Assembly: GCF_008065375.1 (NCBI RefSeq)
Contig: NZ_VJYI01000001.1
Coordinates: 1,178,001-1,242,000 of the forward strand
From: Nonomuraea sp. SYSU D8015
Lineage (GTDB): Bacteria; Actinomycetota; Actinomycetes; Streptosporangiales; Streptosporangiaceae
Length of the DNA: 64,000 bases
Reading direction: 5' to 3'
Shown here: one piece after another, positions 16,651-25,062 of the stretch
Position numbering within the stretch: the first letter of the stretch is position 1
Layout of the letters: each line of letters begins with the position of its first letter
The notes under the pieces: model-generated
What the model was told of the DNA's origin: nothing
Seen by the model: the letters and a program-made list of their open reading frames with translations, nothing else
Database searches by the model: none
Made by a program: the position numbers and the translations under genes

Positions 16651-17264
16651 GCCTCGACATCGCCAAGCAGTTCGCCCGCGACACCGCCAACCACCGCCTC
16701 GAAACCCTGCACGACGACGGCCTGTACCGGCACATCCGGTTCTCAGCCCCGCCCAGCCTCGACTGGTTCGACCTGATCACGTGGCCGTACAACCTGATCG
16801 TCAACGGCTCCCACGGCTCCTACCACTTCTGCCGCTTCGGCGACGACACCGAGGACATGTTCGCCCTGTTCCGCGACGGCTCGGCCGGTCGCCGCATCAA
16901 CCCGCACTACTGGGCAGAGAAAGTCCGCGCTGGCGAGGTGATGACCTGGTCCGAGGCTGCGTTCCGGCAATGGGTGCTGCAGGAGGCGGCCGAACTGGCG
17001 CCTGAGCACCCGGGCATGATGCGCGCGGTCAAGCTCCAGATCCTCGACAGCGACGAGCACAACCTCGAATACGAGGAGACTGCCCGCTACGCCATCGCGT
17101 CCTTCCGGCACAAGGGTCTGCGGCTCGCCTTCCCGGAGTCGTGGGAGCGGACGTTCCAGGACTTCCACTGGCAGTACCTCTGGCAGTGCCACGCCGTCGT
17201 GTGGGGCATCGCCAAGTACGACGCCACGAAGGCGACCGCCCGGGAGGCGGTGCCGACGTCATGA
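16647..17264 (+). CDS. Phage protein, function unknown
   Basis: 205 residues, rich in aromatic residues (LDWFDLITWPYNLIV, QDFHWQYLWQCHAVVWGIAKY). It resembles conserved proteins of unknown function in mycobacterial and Streptomyces phages, where it often sits among early genes. ATGA coupled on both sides. Confidence 0.7.
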   Translation: MSLDIAKQFARDTANHRLETLHDDGLYRHIRFSAPPSLDWFDLITWPYNLIVNGSHGSYHFCRFGDDTEDMFALFRDGSAGRRINPHYWAEKVRAGEVMTWSEAAFRQWVLQEAAELAPEHPGMMRAVKLQILDSDEHNLEYEETARYAIASFRHKGLRLAFPESWERTFQDFHWQYLWQCHAVVWGIAKYDATKATAREAVPTS

Positions 17265-17533
17265 CCCCCACCGCGCTCACCATCGCCGCCACCCTCGCCG
17301 CCGTCAGCGCGGCCACGCTCGGCCACTATCTCCGCCCCACCGCGCGCGCGAAGCGGCAGCACGCCCGCTATCAGCGACTGGTGCGCCGCCTGTGGGCCGC
17401 CGAATTCGAGAAGGTCCGGCTCACCGTCGAAGGCCGCATCGCCATCCACAGCCTCGAAACCCTGTGGCTCCGCCTCCTGGCCGACCACCCCGAACTGTAC
17501 CGAACCCAGGACGTGCAGAGCGGAGGCGCCTGA
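17261..17533 (+). CDS. Membrane-anchored small phage protein
   Basis: 90 residues. The first 25 (ALTIAATLAAVSAATLGHYL) form a membrane segment or signal anchor, followed by a basic helical cytoplasmic part (ARAKRQHARYQRLVRRLW). Function unknown. Confidence 0.65.
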   Translation: MTPTALTIAATLAAVSAATLGHYLRPTARAKRQHARYQRLVRRLWAAEFEKVRLTVEGRIAIHSLETLWLRLLADHPELYRTQDVQSGGA

Positions 17534-17790
17534 TGCGAGACCTCACCCACGCCACCGCCGAGCGGATCCTCGCCCGCGCACTCCACAACGAGGTCAACCA
17601 CCTCGAACCGCGCGACCGCCTGCCCGCCATCCTCAACACCGCGCACGCCTCGCGCCGCTTCCGGCGGTGGACCCTCGCCGCCGCCGCCGTCCTACTCATC
17701 CTCGCCGGACTCCTCTACACCGCCGCCAACACCAGCGAGCCGGAGCCCGAGCGTCTTCCCGCCCACGTGACCCGCCTGCTGGAGGCATAA
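17533..17790 (+). CDS. Small phage membrane protein
   Basis: 85 residues, ATG overlapping the previous stop (TGATG). One membrane segment (RWTLAAAAVLLILAGLLYTA, about residues 46-65) follows a charged helical N-terminus. The neighbouring gene also encodes a one-span protein. Confidence 0.65.
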   Translation: MRDLTHATAERILARALHNEVNHLEPRDRLPAILNTAHASRRFRRWTLAAAAVLLILAGLLYTAANTSEPEPERLPAHVTRLLEA

Positions 17791-18249
17791 ATGTCCACCA
17801 CCGGCGCATCCGCCAACACCAAGCTCGAACCCTGCCAGGAACTCCGGCAGGCCGCCACCACCCTCCGCGAGACCGCGGCCAACGCCACCCGAGGTCCGTG
17901 GCGGCGAGTCGCCGACGCCGACCCCGACTTCATCACCAGATACAGCCCGAACCACATCGCCAACTGGGAAGGCGACTACCTCGACTCCGTCGCCAACGCG
18001 GGCGACGGCGAGCAGGCAAACCGGGACGCATCCTGGATCTGCCTTGTCAGCCCGCTGCTCGCCGAACCGCTTGCCGCGCTGCTCGACCACTTCGCGGCGA
18101 AGTACGAGCGGCTGCATGAGATATTCGGCGCTCCTATCTCAGGGCCTGACGACCGGCTGGCCAAGGGCGAGCCGGAGTTGCACGTCGACTTCGCCCTGGC
18201 TGTGGCTCGGGTCATCAACGGCACCGCCCCCACGGCAGGTGCCCGATGA
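17791..18249 (+). CDS. Phage protein of a common actinophage type, function unknown
   Basis: 152 residues. Pattern LRETAANATRGPWRRVAD followed by SPNHIANWEGDYLDSVANAG and LLDHFAAKYERL is shared by many hypothetical proteins of actinophages and integrative elements. The start ATG follows immediately after a TAA; stop overlaps the next ATG. Confidence 0.7.
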   Translation: MSTTGASANTKLEPCQELRQAATTLRETAANATRGPWRRVADADPDFITRYSPNHIANWEGDYLDSVANAGDGEQANRDASWICLVSPLLAEPLAALLDHFAAKYERLHEIFGAPISGPDDRLAKGEPELHVDFALAVARVINGTAPTAGAR

Positions 18250-18584
18250 GCCACCTCGCCAACGCTCTGAGCGCCGAGATCGACGACTTCACCGCGTGCG
18301 ACTGCCTCGACAAGATCCTCGCCCGCGCCCGCCGGACCCGCCCGGCCGCGACTTCCCCCACGGCCGGGCCCGCACGGTGCGTCTACCGCACCGCCTGGCG
18401 CTACTGGGCCGCAGGCGTCCTCGCCTCGTTCCTGGCGATCGAGCTGCCCGGCCTGCGCACCCACGACGGCCACGGCACCCTCACCGCCCAACTCCGGCGC
18501 CGCCGGACACTCGCCGCCGCCGCAATCGCGGCCTTCGGAGCCTGGGCGACCGTTCACATCGGACTCCAGGGACGTGACACATGA
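18246..18584 (+). CDS. Small phage protein with C-terminal membrane segment
   Basis: 112 residues; CDCLDKILARARR in the N-terminal half and a hydrophobic segment AAAAIAAFGAWATVHIGL near the end that could span the membrane. Unknown function, ATGA-coupled. Confidence 0.6.
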   Translation: MSHLANALSAEIDDFTACDCLDKILARARRTRPAATSPTAGPARCVYRTAWRYWAAGVLASFLAIELPGLRTHDGHGTLTAQLRRRRTLAAAAIAAFGAWATVHIGLQGRDT

Positions 18585-19051
18585 ACCGGCCCAAAGCGCG
18601 TGGTACTGCGGCGGAATCCGCCGTGGTCAAGACACTGCGCATTCACGGTTTCCCGCACGCAGAAAGACGAGCCCTGGCCGGCTGCCAGGACCTCGGAGAC
18701 ATCACCGGCTGCCCCGGCATCGTCTTCGAAGTGAAGGGCGGCGACGCGGCCCGCAACGCCTCCGACGCCCAGATCGCCGCATGGATGGTCGAAACCGAGG
18801 TCGAGCGCGTGAACGCCCGCGCCGAAGTCGGCGTGCTCGTCGTCCAACGCCGCGGCGTCGGAGCACAGAACGCGCACCGCTGGTGGGCGCACATCACCAG
18901 CCGCACCCTCACCGCCCTCATGGAACCGTCGATCGCCCTGTTCGACGAGGCGCCCGACGTGCCCGTCCGGCTCCTACTCGGCGACGTGACCCAGCTGCTG
19001 CGCTGGGCCGGCTACGGGACACCGCTCGAGGCCGAAGCGGTGGCGTCATGA
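18581..19051 (+). CDS. Holliday-junction resolvase-like PD-(D/E)XK nuclease
   Basis: 156 residues. The archaeal-Hjc/phage resolvase layout is visible: GTAAESAVVKTLR (Glu12), CQDLGDITG (Asp40), IVFEVKGG (Glu50-x-Lys52), then a helix ending WMVETEVER. These nucleases cut four-way junctions during phage DNA maturation. Sits between small membrane proteins and a double-HTH regulator in the coupled operon. Confidence 0.8.
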   Translation: MNRPKARGTAAESAVVKTLRIHGFPHAERRALAGCQDLGDITGCPGIVFEVKGGDAARNASDAQIAAWMVETEVERVNARAEVGVLVVQRRGVGAQNAHRWWAHITSRTLTALMEPSIALFDEAPDVPVRLLLGDVTQLLRWAGYGTPLEAEAVAS

Positions 19052-19497
19052 ACGCCACCGCGGTCAAGCCGCTGACGGTGCTGGAGCAGCTCCGCAACGT
19101 CCGCTGCGACCAGCAGATCCAGCAACGACACCTCGCCGGAATGATCGGCGTCGCCCCCAACAGCGTCGGCCACTGGGAACGCGGCATCTCCGCCCCCAAC
19201 ATCCGCCACGTCATCGCCTATGCCCGCGTCGTCGGCCGACGCCTCGTAGTCGCCCGCAACAACCAGGTCGTCGCCGACCTCGCCACGGTGCTACCCCGGC
19301 TGGCCGACCTGCGCGGCCGCCAGCGGCTGACGCGGTGCGACGTCGCCGAACGGCTGAACGCCGACTACGGATACGTGTCCGCGATCGAACGGCAGACCAG
19401 GACGGGGGTCGGAGTCCGGCTGTCGACGCTCGAGCGGTATCTCGCCGCACTCGGCTACCAGATCAACGTCGCGCCTCTCCCGGAGGGTGCCTCATGA
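19048..19497 (+). CDS. Tandem double-HTH (XRE) regulator
   Basis: 149 residues with two XRE-type helix-turn-helix units: QRHLAGMIGVAPNSVGHWER (about residues 27-47) and RCDVAERLNADYGYVSAIER (about 93-112). Two DNA-binding units in one short chain could let a monomer bind a two-part site. Target unknown. ATGA-coupled to the resolvase and to the next gene. Confidence 0.75.
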   Translation: MNATAVKPLTVLEQLRNVRCDQQIQQRHLAGMIGVAPNSVGHWERGISAPNIRHVIAYARVVGRRLVVARNNQVVADLATVLPRLADLRGRQRLTRCDVAERLNADYGYVSAIERQTRTGVGVRLSTLERYLAALGYQINVAPLPEGAS

Positions 19498-19820
19498 GCA
19501 AGCACCGCCGCATCATCACCTGCATCTGCTGCGGACAGGACGGCCCCAGCCGCGCCCGCCGCCTCATCCAACCCTGCTACGACCGCCACAAAAAACGCGG
19601 CACCCTCACCCAATACCCGCGCGTCACCAACCCCGACACCTGGCACCCCACCGGCAGCCACGGCCAACGGATGCTCGCCCGCTACCAGCAGCTCACCAGC
19701 CTCCGGCCGCCGCTCAGCATCGCCCGCATCGCGTTCGAACTCGGCGTGTCCGAACGGCAAGTCCAACGCTACGCATCCGCGACACGAGCCACCGGCGCCA
19801 TCTCGGAGGTGGCGGCTTGA
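19494..19820 (+). CDS. Zinc-ribbon/HTH small protein
   Basis: 108 residues. N-terminal Cys10, Cys12/13 and Cys28 in TCICCG and QPCYDRHKKRGTLTQYP, then a helix-turn-helix-like segment SIARIAFELGVSERQVQRYA (about 75-94). Its first 42 residues align with the N-terminus of the following WhiB fusion (GLCNACYSHHTRMGTLHKWP), so the two genes share a module. Confidence 0.65.
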   Translation: MSKHRRIITCICCGQDGPSRARRLIQPCYDRHKKRGTLTQYPRVTNPDTWHPTGSHGQRMLARYQQLTSLRPPLSIARIAFELGVSERQVQRYASATRATGAISEVAA

Positions 19821-20284
19821 GCGGACGACCCCGGCCCATCATCTGCCTCGACTGCGAACAGCGCGGCTTCCACGGCGGCCGCGGCCTATGCAACGCCTGC
19901 TACAGCCACCACACCCGGATGGGCACGCTGCACAAGTGGCCGACCGTGCGCGGCAACACCGCCTGGCAAAACAGCCACCTCCTCGAACCACTACCGCCGC
20001 CCCACCCAGAAGAGCCGGAGCCGGCTCACCACAGCGGCGACACCACCTGGGAGGCGCGCAGCGCATGCCGAGGCGCCGACGGCGAAATCTGGTTCCCCAT
20101 TTCCGAGACCGGCGACAATCCGCAGGTCAAAGTCGCCAGACGCATCTGCCGCGGCTGCCCCGTCCGCGAAGCCTGCCTCAACTACGCGCTCACCACCCGG
20201 CAGGCGCACGGCATCTGGGGCGGCCTCACCTCGCCAGAGCGGCGCCAACTCGAACTCCGCCAAGCCGAAAGGGCAACGGCATGA
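19817..20284 (+). CDS. Zinc-ribbon/WhiB fusion protein
   Basis: 155 residues from a TTG start in a TTGA overlap. Residues 1-42 form a C-x2-C/C-x2-C ribbon (Cys10, 13, 25, 28). Residues 78-150 are a WhiB domain: Cys84, then CRGCPVREAC (Cys111, 114, 120) as the four iron-sulphur ligands, and the GIWGG turn (132-136) before a basic tail. WhiB proteins bind the main sigma factor and regulate transcription in actinobacteria; phage copies can alter host gene expression (TM4 WhiBTM4 is the known case). The N-terminal ribbon is not part of ordinary WhiB proteins. Confidence 0.88.
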   Translation: MSGRPRPIICLDCEQRGFHGGRGLCNACYSHHTRMGTLHKWPTVRGNTAWQNSHLLEPLPPPHPEEPEPAHHSGDTTWEARSACRGADGEIWFPISETGDNPQVKVARRICRGCPVREACLNYALTTRQAHGIWGGLTSPERRQLELRQAERATA

Positions 20285-20637
20285 CCACCACCACGACCTA
20301 CGACCTGTGGCAGCACGTCACCACCGCACTCGACTGGCTGGACGCCGCCAACGGCCGCAGCGAGCACGCGACCACCATGCAAATCCTGAAGATCACAGAG
20401 GAGGCTGGTGAGGTGGCCGCCGCCTACATCGGCATGACCGGCCAGAACCCGCGCAAGGGCGTCACCCACACCCGCGAGGACGTCGCGGGGGAGTTGTGCG
20501 ACGTCGTCATCACCGCACTCGTCGCACTCGCCGCCATCACCGGCAGCACCGCCGACGCCCAGGCGGCACTCGACCGGCACCTCGCCCGCCGCAGACCCCG
20601 ATTGGCCGCCCTCCTCGCCGAAGGAGTCACCGCGTGA
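20281..20637 (+). CDS. MazG-like nucleotide pyrophosphohydrolase
   Basis: 118 residues, all-alpha NTP-PPase type: KITEEAGEVAAAYIGM carries the EExxE metal motif, and EDVAGELCDVVITAL the second ExxD motif. It probably hydrolyses (d)NTPs or an alarmone-like nucleotide during infection. Common in actinophages near replication genes. ATGA-coupled to the WhiB gene. Confidence 0.82.
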   Translation: MTTTTTYDLWQHVTTALDWLDAANGRSEHATTMQILKITEEAGEVAAAYIGMTGQNPRKGVTHTREDVAGELCDVVITALVALAAITGSTADAQAALDRHLARRRPRLAALLAEGVTA

Positions 20638-20885
20638 ACACCGCGACCACCGATATCGCCGCGACCCGCACCGGGTGGCGGGCATGGATGAGCTGGATCC
20701 GCCCCTGGTACATCGGCGCCGTCATCGGCGGCGACATCGAGGGCCACATCTACCCCGACTGCGAACGCCTCCTGCGCATCGAATCCGAGCCGCGGGAAGG
20801 CGCCGGCTGGCTCGACCCCGCACAGGGCCCTGTCTGCGACCCGTGCAAGGCGCGCCACAACGTCGGAGAGGAGCGGCCCGCATGA
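20634..20885 (+). CDS. Small phage protein with Cys pair
   Basis: 83 residues, GTG start in a GTGA overlap. Begins with aromatic, membrane-like WRAWMSWIRPWYIGAVIGG and has DCERLL and CDPCKARH cysteines that may bind zinc. Unknown function. Confidence 0.6.
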   Translation: MNTATTDIAATRTGWRAWMSWIRPWYIGAVIGGDIEGHIYPDCERLLRIESEPREGAGWLDPAQGPVCDPCKARHNVGEERPA

Positions 20886-21979
20886 AAATCTCTGTGGAAC
20901 CCAGCCTGTTCGCCGACCTCGTAGCCCGCGCCGGGCACCACACATCCGGCCCCATCGAACCCGTTCTCGCCGGGCTGCTCCTCGAAGCCGACGGCGCCAC
21001 CATGACGGTGTCGGCGTTCAACCGCGAATCCTCGTTCCGCGCCACCATGCCGGCCGAAGTCGCCGAACCTGGGAAGACACTGCTGCCCGGCCGCCTCCTA
21101 GCCGACGCCGCCAAAGGGTTGGCGAAGCGCCACGACTTCCTGCAGATGGCGTCCACCACAGCCGAGACGACGATCACCTGCGGCAGCGCGGTGATGACGA
21201 TCCGGGCGCTACCCGCCGACGACTTCCCAGCACTGCCCCAGCCAGCCGCCGCCGTCGGCACGGTGGACGCCGCGGATCTGCGCGACGCCGTTTCCCAGGT
21301 GGCGCCCGCCTGCAAACCGGAAAAACCGGTGAAGCCGGAGCACGCCGTCGTGCGGATGGACATCGACGGCGACGAGATCACGTGGGTGGGTGCAGACAAC
21401 TATCGGATGGCCACCCGTATCACGCCGTGGAACCCCGGCACCCCGGACGCCCGGCTGGCGGCGCATGTGCCAGTGCGCGCCTTCCGCGACATGGTGAAGG
21501 ACTTCGGCAAAGGCTCGGTGACGCTCGGCGTGAGCGACACCCTCGTCTCTCTCGCCAGCGCTGAGCAGACGGTGACGATCGGCCAGTATCAGATCGACGA
21601 ATACACCGACTACAAGCCGCGCCTCGCCAAACCCCTCCCCACCACCGTCACAGTGGAGACGGAGGCGCTGCTCGAGGCCGTGAAACGCGTCGTGCTGTTC
21701 GCGGAAAACCAGGACGTCACCCTCGACATCGGGCCAGACGAAATCAGCGTCCACGCCGGCGACATCGCAGGCGTCGGCCGCGGCGCCGACACCGTGCCAT
21801 GCGAAGTGGGCGGCGACACGATGACGCTCCGCTTCCAGCCGCCATTCCTCATCGACGGACTCGAAGGCGTCCACACGGAAAAGACCGTGATCGGCATGAC
21901 GGCGCCCGGCCGCTACATCCTCATCTCATCCACCGACCAAGCGTTCAAGTATCTAGCCGTGCCGTTGAGAGCGCGATGA
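20882..21979 (+). CDS. dnaN: Phage DnaN-like DNA polymerase III sliding clamp
   Basis: 365 residues, close to the 370-380 of bacterial beta clamps. Three clamp domains can be followed: GLLLEADGATMTVSAFNRES (domain I), VVRMDIDGDEITWVGADNYRMA (domain II, the host version reads LVATDRFRLA), and IGMTAPGRYILISS...FKYLAVPLR at the C-terminus where bacterial clamps end YLxMPxR. It encircles DNA and tethers polymerase and repair enzymes. Phage-encoded clamps of the bacterial type are uncommon. Overlaps both neighbours by ATGA. Confidence 0.88.
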   Translation: MKISVEPSLFADLVARAGHHTSGPIEPVLAGLLLEADGATMTVSAFNRESSFRATMPAEVAEPGKTLLPGRLLADAAKGLAKRHDFLQMASTTAETTITCGSAVMTIRALPADDFPALPQPAAAVGTVDAADLRDAVSQVAPACKPEKPVKPEHAVVRMDIDGDEITWVGADNYRMATRITPWNPGTPDARLAAHVPVRAFRDMVKDFGKGSVTLGVSDTLVSLASAEQTVTIGQYQIDEYTDYKPRLAKPLPTTVTVETEALLEAVKRVVLFAENQDVTLDIGPDEISVHAGDIAGVGRGADTVPCEVGGDTMTLRFQPPFLIDGLEGVHTEKTVIGMTAPGRYILISSTDQAFKYLAVPLRAR

Positions 21980-22473
21980 ACAGGATCACCCTCGAAGAAC
22001 TCGAGCGACCGTGCACCCGGTGTGGACACCTGCGGGCCGTCCACACCGGCGGCGCCAACGCGTGGGGTCGACTCGATCGACAAGTTGCTGCCAACCCCGA
22101 CGACGCGCAATGGAGCGGGCAACAAGGTGAACAACCACGGGGACCTGCTCCTGCCAGGAGTGGCGGAGGCCATATCGACTGGGGCCCTTACGGGCTCGCG
22201 ATCCGCCGCTGGGAAGCGGCGTCCGGCCGGCGAGCACCCCGACCAACCCAGCCTGGACGATCTGGACGCGATCAGCTAGCGCCCGCCTTCTCCGAATGGA
22301 TGATGGGCCTCCCTGAAGGCCATGTCACCGGCATCCCCCGTCCTGACGGGATGAGCCTGGCCGGCTACCGCAACGCCCAACTGAAGGTGATCGGCGGAGG
22401 CGTGGTGCCGGCCCAGGCGGCGTACGCGCTGCGTATCCTCCTCGCCCGCGCAAGCCTGGAGGTGACGGAGTGA
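21976..22473 (+). CDS. C-terminal remnant of a DNA cytosine methylase behind a zinc-ribbon start
   Basis: 165 residues in the coupled frame. The N-terminus has CTRCGHLRAVHTGG. From about residue 67 it reads like the last 100 residues of actinophage C5-methylases: DWGPYGLAIRRWEAASGR, FSEWMMGLPEGHVTG and the motif-X-like GGGVVPAQAAYALR. Between, the +1 frame (22067-22171) encodes the linker typical of the same proteins (LLPTPTTRNGAGNKV then GDLLLPGVAEA), so the reading frame has shifted over that stretch. Catalytic motifs I, IV and VI are absent; this is not a working methylase. A complete C5-methylase follows at once. Confidence 0.7.
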   Translation: MNRITLEELERPCTRCGHLRAVHTGGANAWGRLDRQVAANPDDAQWSGQQGEQPRGPAPARSGGGHIDWGPYGLAIRRWEAASGRRAPRPTQPGRSGRDQLAPAFSEWMMGLPEGHVTGIPRPDGMSLAGYRNAQLKVIGGGVVPAQAAYALRILLARASLEVTE

Positions 22474-23522
22474 TCATTGACCTGTTCGCGGGCCCTGGCG
22501 GCTGGGACATCGGGGCGACCCGGCTCGGATTCGAAGTGACCGGCATCGAACGCGACCACTCAGCATGCGAGACCCGCCGAGCCGTCGGCCTGGCAACCGT
22601 CGAAGGCGACGTCCGCCACTACGGGCCGGCCGACTTCCCCGAAGCGTCCGACCTCATCGGCTCCCCGCCATGCCAGCCGTACTCGGTCGGCGGCAAGGGG
22701 CGAGGCCGGGCCGCCCTCGACACCGTCCTCGCCCTAGCCGCCCATCTCGCCTCCCGGCAGAACATCACCCAGGCCCTCGCCGGCTTCGACGACGATCGGA
22801 CCGGCCTGGTACTCGAACCGCTGCGATGGGCCCTGGAGGCGATCGACGCCGGGCGCCCCTACAAGACGGTGCTGCTGGAGCAGGTATCAACCGTGCTCCC
22901 CGTATGGGAAGCATTCGCCCGCATCCTGCGGGCGGAAGGCTACAGCGTCGCAACCGGGCGGCTGTCCGCCGAAGAGTACGGCGTACCGCAGACCCGCGTC
23001 CGGGCGTTCCTAGCCGCATCCCTGTCCGGGAAGGCGCGACTGCCGGAGCCGACCCACCACCGCTACCGCAAGGACGCCGTCCAAGGCCAAGAAGCTCTCT
23101 GGCTCCGCCCGTGGATATCCATGGCCGACGCGATCGGCTGGGGCATGACCGCCCGCCCCGCGTTGACCATCGCCGTCGGCACCGCCGCAGGAGGACCCGA
23201 CCCGTCATGCGTCGGCGGATCCGGCGCCCGCGCCACCCTCTACGGCGAGCGCGACGCAGGCCGCTGGATCGACTGCACCCGCATCGTCGACGCCGACGAT
23301 CTGCCCGCCTACCGGGGCGGGCGCCGCGACACCATCCGCCTCTCCGTCCAGGACGCCGCGATCCTCCAAACCTTTCCCGCCGACCACCCCTGGCAGGGGA
23401 GCCGGACCAAGCAGCTCGAACAGATCGGCAACGCGGTTCCGCCGCTGCTGGCCATGCATGTCGTCGCCGCGGCGACAGGACTCGATCTGCCCGCCCACAT
23501 GCGTCAGGAGGCTGCGGCATGA
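22470..23522 (+). CDS. DNA (cytosine-5) methyltransferase
   Basis: 350 residues with C5-methylase motifs in order: I DLFAGPGGWD (4-13), IV GSPPCQPYS (catalytic Cys68), VI LLEQV (Glu137; usual ENV is EQV), VIII QTRVRAF (174-180), and X QIGNAVPPLLAMHV near the C-terminus. It methylates cytosine in a sequence set by the region between VIII and X. No partner restriction enzyme is visible, so it probably protects phage DNA from host restriction. ATGA-coupled. Confidence 0.93.
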   Translation: MIIDLFAGPGGWDIGATRLGFEVTGIERDHSACETRRAVGLATVEGDVRHYGPADFPEASDLIGSPPCQPYSVGGKGRGRAALDTVLALAAHLASRQNITQALAGFDDDRTGLVLEPLRWALEAIDAGRPYKTVLLEQVSTVLPVWEAFARILRAEGYSVATGRLSAEEYGVPQTRVRAFLAASLSGKARLPEPTHHRYRKDAVQGQEALWLRPWISMADAIGWGMTARPALTIAVGTAAGGPDPSCVGGSGARATLYGERDAGRWIDCTRIVDADDLPAYRGGRRDTIRLSVQDAAILQTFPADHPWQGSRTKQLEQIGNAVPPLLAMHVVAAATGLDLPAHMRQEAAA

Positions 23523-23815
23523 GCAAGAACCTCACCTTGCAGGACCTGCTCGACCGCGGTGTTTCTTACCGCCGAATAGATCACTGGACGCGTAAGGGCT
23601 GGTTGCAGCCCGCCCATCAGGGCGGCACCGGTCACAACCGCGAATGGCCCCAGCACGAGTTGCAGGTCGCCGACCTGATGGGCCGCCTCGTCGACGCCGG
23701 CATCGCCGTCGACGTCGCCGCGCTCGCCGCCCGCGCCCACATCAACGGACGAAAGCGGATCCGACTCGCGTACGGGATCACCCTCACCATCGACACCGCG
23801 GAGGCATCGAGGTGA
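23519..23815 (+). CDS. MerR-like DNA-binding protein
   Basis: 98 residues. A winged-helix start (TLQDLLDRGVSYRRIDHWTR, KGWLQPAHQGGTGHNREWPQ) and a helix VADLMGRLVDAGIAVDVAALA. It lies between the two methyltransferase genes with ATGA/GTGA overlaps, so it may regulate or accompany them. Confidence 0.7.
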   Translation: MSKNLTLQDLLDRGVSYRRIDHWTRKGWLQPAHQGGTGHNREWPQHELQVADLMGRLVDAGIAVDVAALAARAHINGRKRIRLAYGITLTIDTAEASR

Positions 23816-25050
23816 CCGTCACCATCATCCGCGGCGACGCCCGCGCGCTCCCGCTCCCCGACAACTCCGTGGATTTGATCTGCACGTCGCCGCCGTACTG
23901 GGGGCTACGGGACTACCGCGACGGCGACCAGTCCCTGCCTGGCCAGATTGGCAACGAGCCCACTCCGTGGGAGTACCTCGAAGCACTGTGGGAGTGCACC
24001 CGCGAGTGGATGCGGGTCCTCAAGCCGGAGGGCAGCCTCTTTGTGGTGCTCGGCGACAAGTACGCCACCCGCTGGTCCTCCCGCTCCGAAGGCGCAGGAC
24101 TGCACCACAGCCGAGGCCGCGACGCCCGCGGCGGCCGAAACACCACCGGCGTCCCCGGCAAGAGCCTCATCGGGCTGCCTTGGCGATACGCGCTCGGCTG
24201 TGTCGACCAGCTCGAGCTGATCCTGCGCGCCGAAATCGTGTGGGAGAAAGTCTCTGCGTTGCCGGAGAGCGTGACCGACCGAGTACGACGCGCCCACGAG
24301 CAGATCTTCCACTTCACCTCGAGGCCTCGCTACTACTCCGCCGTGGACGAAATCCGAGAGCCGCATCGTATGAAGCCGCAGCGACGACCGAACGGCCACA
24401 AGCAGCGCCAGCAGCTCGGCGTACTGCCCGCGCAGACATACTCCACCAGCCAGCGCGACGAGGTCGGCGTCGATGGGCACCCGCTCGGCGCACTTCCCGG
24501 CAGCGTGTGGAATGTCGCCGCCCAACCCCTCAAGGTGCCCGAACACCTCGGCGTCGACCACTACGCGGCGTTCCCGATGGAGTTCCCGCGGCGCATCATC
24601 CGCGGCTGGTCCCCGCCCGGCATCTGCACCGCCTGCGGCGAAGGGCGACGCCCTGTTGCCGATCGCAAGCCGATGATCTGGCGCGAATCGCCCACCATCG
24701 CCGGCCGCACCAACGGCAGGTCATATAAGCCTGCGTCCGGCACCATGCTCGCGCCCGCGGAAACCCGGATCACCGGCTACGCCTGCGCATGCCCCACACC
24801 CGACGCACCCACCCGACCCGCGGTCATCGTTGATCCGTTTGGCGGGACCGGCACCACAGCTTTGATCGCCGACCTGTACGGCCGGCACGGCATCAGCGTC
24901 GACCGCTCGCTCGACTACTGCCGCATCGCCCAATGGCGCACCCAGGATCCGGGCGAACGTGCTCGAGGCCTCAAGCAGCCCAAGCCGAAGCCCGATCCCA
25001 GACAGCACGAGGATCAGCCAGCGCTGTGGGATGACGAGGCGATCGCATGA
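23812..25050 (+). CDS. Site-specific DNA N4-cytosine/N6-adenine methyltransferase (beta class)
   Basis: 412 residues, GTG start in a GTGA overlap. Beta-class order: motif IV CTSPPYWGLRDY (catalytic SPPYW about 26-30) precedes motif I DPFGGTGTTALIA (about 341-353). SPPY fits N4-cytosine or N6-adenine methylation. Between them is a small Cys cluster (CTACGEG, YACACP) that may bind zinc. Probably an anti-restriction methylase with a target different from the C5 enzyme. Confidence 0.9.
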   Translation: MTVTIIRGDARALPLPDNSVDLICTSPPYWGLRDYRDGDQSLPGQIGNEPTPWEYLEALWECTREWMRVLKPEGSLFVVLGDKYATRWSSRSEGAGLHHSRGRDARGGRNTTGVPGKSLIGLPWRYALGCVDQLELILRAEIVWEKVSALPESVTDRVRRAHEQIFHFTSRPRYYSAVDEIREPHRMKPQRRPNGHKQRQQLGVLPAQTYSTSQRDEVGVDGHPLGALPGSVWNVAAQPLKVPEHLGVDHYAAFPMEFPRRIIRGWSPPGICTACGEGRRPVADRKPMIWRESPTIAGRTNGRSYKPASGTMLAPAETRITGYACACPTPDAPTRPAVIVDPFGGTGTTALIADLYGRHGISVDRSLDYCRIAQWRTQDPGERARGLKQPKPKPDPRQHEDQPALWDDEAIA

Positions 25051-25062
25051 GCGGGGACACCG

